In this document: piece after piece, positions 56,548 to 64,000 of the stretch | Layout: every line of letters starts with the position of its first letter | Position numbering within the stretch: position 1 is the stretch's first letter | NCBI GenBank assembly: GCA_039602395.1 | Contig: JBCNJP010000017.1 | Coordinates: forward strand, 19,704,870-19,768,869 | Direction of reading: 5' to 3' | Source: Deinandra increscens subsp. villosa | Lineage: Eukaryota > Streptophyta > Magnoliopsida > Asterales > Asteraceae | Length of the DNA stretch: 64,000 nucleotides | Made by a program: the position numbers and the translations under genes | Notes under the pieces: generated by a model | Database searches by the model: none | Told to the model about the DNA's origin: nothing | What the model saw: only the letters and a program-made list of their open reading frames with translations

Positions 56548-57649
56548 CAAGTATAAGAAGAAAATGATTTTAAGTGAGCTATAATATGAGGTATATAAGC
56601 AAGAAAACATAATTACAACCATTTAAGATGTAGTCTGTTATAACACCAAATAACAGACTAAAGTAAGGTTCTACTTAAATGTTGGCTTCACTTTGGCTAT
56701 GACCAACATTAAAGTGTTATGAACAAATTAAATATGAAGTTCTATTTGAACATTGGCTTCGCTTTGGCTATGACCACTATTCAAATTTTATGAACTAATT
56801 AAGTATAAAGTTTCACTCAAACATTGACTTCGCTTTGGCTATGACCAATATTCAAGTATTATGAACAAAATTAAATAAGGTTCTACTAAAACATTGGCTT
56901 CGCTTTGGCTATGACCAATATTTAAGTATTATGAACATAAAAGTGCAAATATGACACACAAATCAAACTAATAAATAAGTAAACTATTTTCATACAACAA
57001 TCAAAATTTGATTTGTTGCAACATAAAACTACTTTGCACGCATACGACTCATGTCACTGTAATGTGACTAATTAGCAAAAATTACCACAATGAATTAATA
57101 TAATATATATGTGGTAATGGCCAAATTAATATAAACAGTAGTTGTCAAAAATATTGTAATCACTAATCATGAAAATATTTGTATGATAATTGTAAAAAGC
57201 AACATAAAAGTCATTACGGATAATTTACACAATAACTGTCAAATTATTTATTATATATGTCATGAATTAATACTTTGATGGAAGTTTGGCATAATAAATA
57301 ATTGCACAGTAATTAAAACTTGAAGAACTCAGTTTCATAAGATATATATAACATTAATCTAGATGCCAATCACATACTTCAATCAAATTTAGGACACGAG
57401 ACTTTAAGTTCAATATATCCAAAACTCATCCAATCTAAAATTTGTTTATAACTTTATTGACATGAATACAATAGAACATATTTGCAGACTCAATGTAATC
57501 CACGAAATCAACTTATGTGGATGAAAATAATTGTCGATTTCAAAACTTAGTTTTTCTTTGATGACAAAGCCATAAAAAAGATTCGGAGAGAATGAACCGA
57601 GTGTCAAGGAATATTAGTCATCTAGGATTGAATTGAAATGATCAACATC
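56548..57649 (-). other. copia-1 leader, copy 2
   Basis: Matches 23750-24852 including the four ~63-bp tandem repeats (56660-56940). Confidence 0.8.
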
Positions 57650-57661
57650 GCTCTGATACCA
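57650..57661 (-). promoter_or_regulatory. copia-1 primer-binding site, copy 2
   Basis: Complement of TGGTATCAGAGC, as at 24853. Confidence 0.8.
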
Positions 57662-57667
57662 CATCGC

Positions 57668-57905
57668 TCTAAAACATATAAAGTGAAGACATACCGGTAG
57701 GGATGAAGATTATAGATGACGATGATGATGCCATAGCCATGATGTTCTTCTCTTCCCTTTAGATGTCTTTGATTGATGGATTTGTGTTTAGAGAGAATAG
57801 TGTATGTATGTGGTGTTTTGTTTTCTCTAAAATGATTTATTTATAAGACATCAAAGGGCAAGAGACCCTTCATATTATGTGATTATTTTCATCAAATAAT
57901 GACTA
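57668..57905 (-). repeat. copia-1 5' LTR, copy 2, truncated
   Basis: Matches 24871-25108, then breaks off at AATGACTA where mitochondrial-type sequence starts. The outer 110 bp of the LTR is missing. Confidence 0.8.
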
Positions 57906-58024
57906 AAAAAAGGGAAGATCGTATGATTGAACAAGAGCGTATGCACATTAAAAAAAGGGAAGATCGTATGATTGCACGAGATCGTATGCACCTCCTTTTC
58001 TCCTTTATTCCGGGCAATAGATAA
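57906..58024 (+). other. Tail of an unidentified mitochondrial ORF with 45-bp repeat
   Basis: Two copies of a 45-bp unit starting AAAAAAAGGGAAGATCGTAT give an in-frame repeat K-R-E-D-R-M-I-E/A, then L-F-S-F-I-P-G-N-R and TAA at 58022. The frame is open from the junction, so it may be the 3' end of a larger ORF cut by the join. Not identified. Confidence 0.4.
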
Positions 58025-59201
58025 GTAAGTGAGTGCCCCGTGTACTTTCCCTATCAATTTTCATGTACTAGTTTTTATTGTATAGAGAATCAATCTCAGT
58101 TCGAAGGTAGGTAGCTTCCTTTCACAAGCCTGTTTTCACTTCCTTATAGAAAGTAGGCTGCTACCGAACTCATTAGCAAGCGAACGGCATCGCCCTATCT
58201 CAAGCAGCTCACTACTCACTAAAGTCTATGTGAGAAACCAAGCTATTTCACTCCTGTGGGATTCAAACCCACCGCATAGGCAGCTTTCGAATAGGCCTTG
58301 ATTACACCGAGTAAGGATGCGAAAGCAACTGACTAAATATAGTCTGGAGCTGGACACCATCTTAAGTAATAGAACTCCCAGTTGTGTTACACGAACCTTT
58401 CTTTCTCTTCTGAGTTCTCTTAGATGGGAAATGAAAACGATTAGCCCCACACGAGGTTTGTGAATTAGTGTACGTAGTGCAATCAATGCTCTGGTTCCTA
58501 GGGCCGCACCGGCAAGAGAAAGAAAAAGAATGAACGGTAGAACGCGAGGATATAATGCTTTCGGCTGTTCGCCCTTTGGGTGAATAGCGGCATTCCTTAC
58601 AGGGAATGGTCCCTTAAAATCTAACCGACGTTCTTGGTCAATAGAGGACTCAGTTCATTTAGTAGCAAGGTTCCCGGGACGGCTTTCTGTAACACGGGTA
58701 AATGAAAATGGAAAATTGACGGATTTCGGCTGTTATGCTATTGTTTATTTGTCACATTCCATACCTTTCCTGATCTACTACATTTCGTTATTGTAGACCT
58801 TCGTTCGCGCTGACCCTTCCGTAGCAGGTTTTTTCGGACGTTTTCTAGGATCAGAAGGAACCGCTATAATGACCACTACGTGCGTTTCATTCTCTTCGAT
58901 CTTATCTTTGATTGCTTTTGAAAACGTCTTTTTAACTGAACTACAATGGTCTGATTCTTTTGAAGAAGATATGTAGGCAATTCGGCGTATACGCGGATGC
59001 GACCCCATCCACTCCCGCCATCCATGGATAAGGATAAAACAGCATCTTTCACTGTTTCGTTGGAAAAACGCAAATCTCATATTGACTTTCTTTCGGCCTA
59101 CGCTAAGGGTACTTTAAAGATTTTGAGATCTTTTTTTATTTATATATCCCCAGAACGCTAAAAGGTGAGGGAACCTTTCTAAAAAAGAAAAAGAAAAATA
59201 A
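58025..59201. other. Mitochondrial intergenic sequence upstream of cob
   Basis: Overlapping short minus-strand open frames at 58778-59080 and 58226-58486 have no family I recognise. No tRNA gene was recognised by eye. Confidence 0.5.
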
Positions 59202-60377
59202 GTGACTATAAGGAACCAACGATTCTCGATTCTTAAACAACCTATCTTCTCCACACTGAATCAGCATTTGATAGATTATCCAACCCCGAGCAATCTTAGT
59301 TATTGGTGGGGGTTCGGTCCGTTAGCTGGTATTTGTTTAGTCATTCAGATAGTGACTGGCGTTTTTTTAGCTATGCATTACACACCTCATGTGGATCTAG
59401 CTTTCAACAGCGTAGAACACATTATGAGAGATGTTGAAGGGGGCTGGTTGCTCCGTTATATGCATGCTAATGGGGCAAGTATGTTTCTCATTGTGGTTTA
59501 CCTTCATCTTTTTCGTGGTCTATATCATGCGAGTTATAGCAGTCCTAGGGAATTTGTTCGGTGTCTCGGAGTTGTAATCTTACTATTAATGATTGTGACA
59601 GCTTTTATAGGATACGTACCACCTTGGGGGCAGATGAGCTTTTGGGGGGCTACCGTAATTACAAGCTTAGCTAGCGCTATACCTGTAGTAGGAGATACCA
59701 TAGTGACTTGGCTTTGGGGTGGTTTCTCCGTGGACAATGCCACCTTAAATCGTTTTTTTAGTCTTCACCATTTACTCCCCTTTCTTTTAGTAGGCGCCAG
59801 TCTTCTTCATCTGGCCGCATTGCATCAATATGGATCAAATAATCCATTGGGTGTACATTCAGAGATGGATAAAATTGCTTCTTACCCTTATTTTTATGTA
59901 AAGGATCTAGTAGGTTGGGTAGCTTTTGCTATCTTTTCTTCCATTTTTATTTTTTATGCTCCTAATGTTTTGGGGCATCCCGACAATTATATACCTGCTA
60001 ATCCGATGCCCACCCCGCCTCATATTGTACCGGAATGGTATTTCCTACCGATCCATGCCATTCTTCGTAGTATACCTGACAAAGCGGGAGGTGTAGCCGC
60101 AATAGCACCAGTTTTTATATGTCTGTTGGCTTTACCTTTTTTTAAAAGTATGTATGTACGTAGTTCAAGTTTTCGCCCGATTCACCAAGGAATATTTTGG
60201 TTGCTTTTGGCGGATCGCTTACTACTAGGTTGGATCGGATGTCAACCTGTGGAGGCACCATTTGTGACTATTGGACAAATTTCTCCTTTTGTTTTCTTCT
60301 TGTTCTTTGCCATAACGCCCATTCTGGGACGAGTTGGAAGAGGAATTCCTAATTCTTACACAGATGAGACTGCCTGA
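59202..60377 (+). CDS. cob: Apocytochrome b (mitochondrial), GTG at the start position
   Basis: Apocytochrome b of respiratory complex III, 391 residues, close to the usual plant length. All landmarks are present: S-Y-W-W-G-F-G near residue 30, G-V-F-L-A-M-H-Y-T-P with the first haem-ligand His region, H-A-N-G-A-S-M-F, W-G-Q-M-S-F-W-G-A-T-V-I-T (Qo site), P-E-W-Y-F-L-P, and a C-terminal N-S-Y-T-D-E-T. Several codons are in the unedited state needing C-to-U editing: CGG in F-V-R-C-L-G (Trp expected), CCA in V-P-P-W-G-Q (Leu), CAC in H-H-L-L-P-F (Tyr), CAT in L-P-I-H-A-I-L (Tyr). It is therefore DNA-derived, not a copied cDNA. The codon at the normal ATG position reads GTG. No frameshift or stop. 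Confidence 0.95.
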   Translation: MTIRNQRFSILKQPIFSTLNQHLIDYPTPSNLSYWWGFGPLAGICLVIQIVTGVFLAMHYTPHVDLAFNSVEHIMRDVEGGWLLRYMHANGASMFLIVVYLHLFRGLYHASYSSPREFVRCLGVVILLLMIVTAFIGYVPPWGQMSFWGATVITSLASAIPVVGDTIVTWLWGGFSVDNATLNRFFSLHHLLPFLLVGASLLHLAALHQYGSNNPLGVHSEMDKIASYPYFYVKDLVGWVAFAIFSSIFIFYAPNVLGHPDNYIPANPMPTPPHIVPEWYFLPIHAILRSIPDKAGGVAAIAPVFICLLALPFFKSMYVRSSSFRPIHQGIFWLLLADRLLLGWIGCQPVEAPFVTIGQISPFVFFLFFAITPILGRVGRGIPNSYTDETA

Positions 60378-61495
60378 AAAGTGAGAAATTCTGACACCCA
60401 TCATTTCCGAGTGAGTATTACACCAAGAATTGACAAGCCTTTCGTTGTACGAGTTGTACGTTTTCTATTTCTTACGTGACTTTGATGAAAGAAAGCATTC
60501 CGGGAACAGGAATAAGAGTAAAGGCCTTCCTTGTCATTGTAGTAGGCTTGTTTGCAAGAGAGAAGAAGCGATGCAATCAGACCTGTGAGAGTAAGCATGA
60601 GAAGCCAGTCTGTCTGCAATTGAGTTGCCTTGTCTATAGATGTGAGAAACCATCATGCCAGAAGACAATAAGCCGATGCATTCTCTGATCAAGTAAAGCA
60701 CATGTCAAGGGGTGGATATAAGACCAAGGATGGAGTCCACCATAACTTTGGAATAAGATTCGATGTCATTCACTTGGATGCCCTTATCAGAACATAGTTT
60801 GAACCCATCTCTGAGATCTAGTCTCAGCCATCATGTTAGTACCATTGTGATAGAATGAAGAGAATAAAATAAATCAAAATAAAAAGAATAAAATAAATAA
60901 AATCATCATTTTTTCGTATTCACTCTTTCATATCCACCCCTCCTTTTGATGGTTCATGCAATCCAAGGATTCAGTTGAGAATTAGACCAATTCCTTTCGG
61001 CAAGACCCATTTATTTTCTTTCAACAGCAGAGGAGAAAGCTTCTTTTCAGCCTTGTTGGTCAAAGCTAGTCTTGTCGGACTAGGAGCTCCACTAGGCTTG
61101 ACCGTGGGAAATTGACTATTGACTTATGAAAGATAAAGAAAGAATGACGTAGGTAGACTAACTAACTAACTAGAAGTTGTAGGAGTACCCGTCGAAGGGC
61201 AAATTCATCATTTAGAAAAGATCCGATACCAAGCTAGCTGTTTTGGTCAGCATACTGAGAGTCGTCTTCTTGCTGTTGTTGAATGTGAAGCTTAGCTCTT
61301 GTTTAGCAAAAGTCGTATTCGGATTCTGCTTGAGCGGCCTTCTCTCTCTGAGTTAGGGCAAAGGTAGTGAGGATTCGTTTCACTATGTTCAACTCATTCG
61401 GTAAGCCTCGTAATCTATGTGAAGGTTCGTAAAAACAGTGAAAAAGGAATCCTAAAGGAGTAGGAGCTAGCTTTCATTGAAGTGGAGAAGACAAG
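60378..61495. other. Mitochondrial intergenic sequence
   Basis: No gene recognised. Includes an AAAATAAAT-rich stretch at 60858-60900. Confidence 0.5.
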
Positions 61496-61714
61496 ATGGA
61501 CTGGCTATCGACTTTGCTAACGAATGAGACTCTTCTTAAATTGATTGGGGCGTACTTCATACTACAGCAGGCCGCAACCGTTGGGGAAAGCCTACCAATG
61601 AGGTACACTTGGCGTCAGAAAGCAAGGAACTCCTTTGATATCGGCTTCAAAGCTTTTTCACTGAAATCCAAACCAGGAAATGAGAACCAGTACCACACCC
61701 CGTACTGGCACTAA
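61496..61714 (+). CDS. Short unidentified mitochondrial ORF (72 aa)
   Basis: ATG-started frame with a hydrophobic stretch (L-L-K-L-I-G-A-Y-F-I-L). No family recognised; it may be chance or part of a chimeric mitochondrial ORF. Confidence 0.25.
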   Translation: MDWLSTLLTNETLLKLIGAYFILQQAATVGESLPMRYTWRQKARNSFDIGFKAFSLKSKPGNENQYHTPYWH

Positions 61715-62498
61715 CACACCCTCCCGAACGCACTGATTCCAAGAAGGTTTCTCATTCGCTTTCCTTGATTTGAATGTCTGACTTAGCTTAGGAAAGCAAG
61801 TGAGAAAATACTCGGAAGAGACACTTCCTTAAGGAGTTATAAAAGCCAGACAAAGAATCTCGTATGTGATGTTAGAGAGCATGCTCAGGTTAGTTGGCGG
61901 AGGAGACTCCGATAACGAATTCTGCCTCTTTCTTTACCTGGAGCGGAAAAAGGGTTAAGGAATATCTCAGAGCTGATGCGCGATCTCCTCAAAATTGTTA
62001 AAATGATCCAACGTGCTCGTCATGAGAAAATGGTTATCAAGCTTTGCCAGTTTCATGATTGCTTGTAGTTTTCTTTTTTCCGGGGGTTGGTGTTCAGTGT
62101 ACTAAGGTACAAAAAAGAATGCCCGTATGTCGGCATTTATTTTTTGAGAAAAGGTCCCATCCTTCAATATCATGATTGCGTCGACCAGGCCAGATCATGA
62201 GTGAAATATCATGATCGGGTCGACTAGGCCAGATCATGAGCGAATAGAAATCTAAATCGATAATGCCCTTTGCAACCCGAGTAAAAAATGTATCTAGTAG
62301 TGTACGTAGTTTGATCAATTTATCCCTACGATTTTTACATGGGTTTAATTTATCCCCGGTTTTGAAGATTTCAATTCTATTCTTGTTGCTGGGCGGCCTT
62401 CTTTTCTTTCTGGGCATTTTTAAGGCCCCCTTTTGAAAATAGGAATAGCTCTGGCGGGTCGAGCCCTCGCCTATACTTTAGGCAAATTAGGCCTACCA
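61715..62498. other. Mitochondrial intergenic sequence with short repeat
   Basis: A unit of about 36 bp (ATATCATGATTGCGTCGACC..AGGCCAGATCATGAG) occurs twice at about 62168-62240. No gene recognised; the minus-strand frame over it is not supported. Confidence 0.5.
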
Positions 62499-63182
62499 AT
62501 GGGGCTTACCTTGGCCATAGGGGTTTTTACGAGGGGCCTCATTACAGAAGCAGACGTACTAGTGGGTCCTCTTCGCATGATGCCCGCAGGGTCAGATTCA
62601 GTGGGTAACTCTGGCGGTTGGGAAAAATACCTCAACCTGCCGTCTGATTCAGAAGGTCGGGGGCAGGGCATCGAGGGAGAGCCCACTTCGCGAAAACTAG
62701 ACCGAAGCCCTGATCCCGTAGAGGACGTCGGTCCTTCCTCGGGAAGGCGACAAGTAGATTCGCAAAATAATCTTGGCCCATCGCAACAGGTTCCATTGTC
62801 GAGCTCAAGCACCTGGGGCAGTTTCGACGAGCGTGTGCTTCTCGAGCCCATGCCGGATTCGTCATCCCCCTCGGTAGATGAGGCCGTAAACGCCGGGGCA
62901 CCCAACCCCCCTGCCGAGGCACCCGCTTATGATCCTAACACGGATCCTCTCCGTGTGGAGACAAAAAAGGCGGAAATGACCCTTTTTGTAAAGGAACGAT
63001 ATGTTCACTTTACCGAGAGAGGTTGGAAGCCGTGGCAACGATCACGGGACCATGCCCACTATATGAAGGTATCCTCCGACATTGTCGAAGGTTTGGAGAT
63101 AGACTCTGTCTCTGAATACGAGGAGTTTCTTCTCGCTTTTAGAGATCAACCCGAACTATTAAAGAGCCTTTTTCCTAAGTGA
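62499..63182 (+). CDS. Unidentified mitochondrial ORF upstream of atp8 (227 aa)
   Basis: The open stretch begins after a TAA at 62421, but the first in-frame ATG is at 62499. The N-terminus is hydrophobic (L-T-L-A-I-G-V-F-T-R-G). The middle is Ser/Pro/Gly-rich and low in complexity. The C-terminal 75 residues are well-structured looking (F-V-K-E-R-Y-V-H-F-T-E-R-G-W-K-P-W, Y-E-E-F-L-L-A-F-R-D-Q-P-E-L-L-K). GC-rich codon use differs from atp8 next door. It ends 131 bp before atp8 on the same strand, so co-transcription is possible. Function unknown; I believe similar ORFs occur in plant mitochondria, but I cannot name it. Confidence 0.5.
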   Translation: MGLTLAIGVFTRGLITEADVLVGPLRMMPAGSDSVGNSGGWEKYLNLPSDSEGRGQGIEGEPTSRKLDRSPDPVEDVGPSSGRRQVDSQNNLGPSQQVPLSSSSTWGSFDERVLLEPMPDSSSPSVDEAVNAGAPNPPAEAPAYDPNTDPLRVETKKAEMTLFVKERYVHFTERGWKPWQRSRDHAHYMKVSSDIVEGLEIDSVSEYEEFLLAFRDQPELLKSLFPK

Positions 63183-63313
63183 CTGGCATTTCTTTCTCCC
63201 TTTCTTTCCGTTGGTCAACAACCAACAAAACAAAAGTTCTCGTTTAGTTCTTCACTACTCGTACAGGAAGGCCTCTCTTTCAGTATGGGGGGAATCCTTT
63301 ATTCTCAATCAAG

Positions 63314-63793
63314 ATGCCTCAACTGGATAAATTCACTTATTTCACACAATTCTTCTGGTCATGCCTTTTCCTCTTTACCTTCTATATTGCCATATGCAAT
63401 GATGGAGATGGACTACTTGGGATCAGCAGAATTCTAAAACTACGTAACCAACTGCTTTCACACCGTACGAACAACATCCGGAGCAAGGACCCCAACAGTT
63501 TGGAAGATATCTTGAGAAAAGGTTTTAGCACCGGTCTATCCTATATGTACTCCAGTTTATTCGAAGTCTCCCAATGGTGTAAGGCCGTCGACTTATTGGG
63601 AAAAAGGAGGAAGATCACTTTGATCTCTTGTTTCGGAGAAATCAGTGGCTCACGAGGAATGGAAAGGAACATATTCTATTTGATCTCGAAGTCCTCATAT
63701 AGCACTTCTTCCAATCCTGGATGGGGGATCACTTGTAGGAATGACATAATGCTAATCCATGTTCCACACGGCCAAGGAAGCATCGGTTTTTAA
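63314..63793 (+). CDS. atp8: ATP synthase subunit 8 (mitochondrial)
   Basis: 159 residues, the normal plant length (also called orfB or ymf19). It begins M-P-Q-L-D-K-F-T-Y-F-T-Q, the diagnostic start, followed by a membrane segment (W-S-C-L-F-L-F-T-F-Y-I-A-I) and a basic, hydrophilic matrix tail. It is a small membrane subunit of the ATP synthase Fo part. Intact. In sunflower-type cytoplasmic male sterility the start of this gene is copied into chimeric ORFs, but here the gene looks ordinary. Confidence 0.93.
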   Translation: MPQLDKFTYFTQFFWSCLFLFTFYIAICNDGDGLLGISRILKLRNQLLSHRTNNIRSKDPNSLEDILRKGFSTGLSYMYSSLFEVSQWCKAVDLLGKRRKITLISCFGEISGSRGMERNIFYLISKSSYSTSSNPGWGITCRNDIMLIHVPHGQGSIGF

Positions 63794-64000
63794 TCTCATT
63801 ATGACTTGGTCGTTCAGAAGAGATTCTTTCTCGATCAGAATAGTGGAATGGAAGGCACTACAAGATATACTCCTTTTCAAATCGCCCCGCGAAGACAGAC
63901 GTTCAGAAAGGTTCTCGAGATTCGCAATCGCTCTTTTTTTTAGTGGGGAGGAATAGTACGGGAAGGGAGCGAGACCAAGCCGAGCCACTAGTAGAGTAAG
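63794..64000. other. Mitochondrial sequence after atp8
   Basis: No gene recognised before the window ends. Confidence 0.4.

Larger units (their letters stand above)
57906..64000. other. Mitochondrial DNA segment (insertion or misjoin)
   Basis: Higher GC, no transposon signals, and contains cob and atp8 in unedited genomic form. No plastid genes seen. It is either a nuclear mitochondrial insertion (NUMT) or a chimeric assembly join; the sequence alone does not decide. It continues past the window end. Confidence 0.85.

Noticed and set aside
58226..59080. Minus-strand open frames upstream of cob
   Set aside because: No recognisable family, overlapping frames, no support beyond being open; left as intergenic.
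62094..62417. 107-codon minus-strand open frame in mitochondrial DNA
   Set aside because: Covers a short tandem repeat (GATCATGAG units) and shows no protein-like features.
57906..64000. Plastid origin of the terminal segment
   Set aside because: cob and atp8 of the orfB type are mitochondrial; no plastid gene was recognised.

Overview
This window reads as repeat-rich nuclear DNA of a eudicot plant, probably Asteraceae (inferred from the flavour of the retroelement proteins, not proven). Its last 6 kb is plant mitochondrial DNA. Almost no ordinary nuclear gene is present: the only host nuclear coding remnant I recognise is a DC1-domain (Cys/His-rich C1) gene fragment near 3.9-4.4 kb on the minus strand, cut by an LTR. 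Everything else up to 57.9 kb is retrotransposons, small DNA transposons, satellites and AT-rich spacer.

Layout. 1-3903: 3' part of a Sirevirus-like Ty1/copia element with an intact 852-codon accessory ORF, polypurine tract and 3' LTR. 4.5-6.5 kb: an LTR fragment, a TA-flanked element and a palindromic tandem array. 6.6-25.2 kb: a decayed Ty1/copia element (copia-1, minus strand) split by a 12.4-kb compound insertion (10041-22439). The compound has TRIM-type LTRs and a 5-bp target-site duplication at its outside, and a Ty3/gypsy chromovirus inside. 25.2-28.4 kb: TA arrays and MITEs. 28.4-37.15 kb: a young Ty1/copia element (copia-2, minus strand, LTRs differing at one base by eye) split by a 3.28-kb solo LTR. 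37.7-39.5 kb: two hAT-like elements carrying tRNA-like Pol III boxes. 40.6-43.5 kb: a gag-only Sirevirus derivative. 44.3-47.9 kb: a minisatellite, duplicated in tandem, ending in an ACCGGTT-rich inverted-repeat element. 48501-49000: an assembly gap of exactly 500 N. 49.0-57.9 kb: a second, almost identical copy of the gypsy/copia-1 junction region. 57.9-64.0 kb: mitochondrial DNA with cob, atp8 and an unidentified ORF.

The most interesting structure is at 10-22.4 kb. The gypsy internal region is followed by two LTRs instead of being flanked by them. The first LTR has its last 678 bp inverted, and the inverted piece is bounded by a 5-bp duplication (ATACA on one side, its complement TGTAT on the other) lying directly against TG..CA LTR ends. 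That is the arrangement expected if the element's integrase inserted the cDNA into itself, giving an inversion circle. The circle then appears opened at its primer-binding site and joined to a TRIM at the identical primer-binding site: TRIM LTR + gypsy interior on the left, gypsy LTR + TRIM interior on the right.
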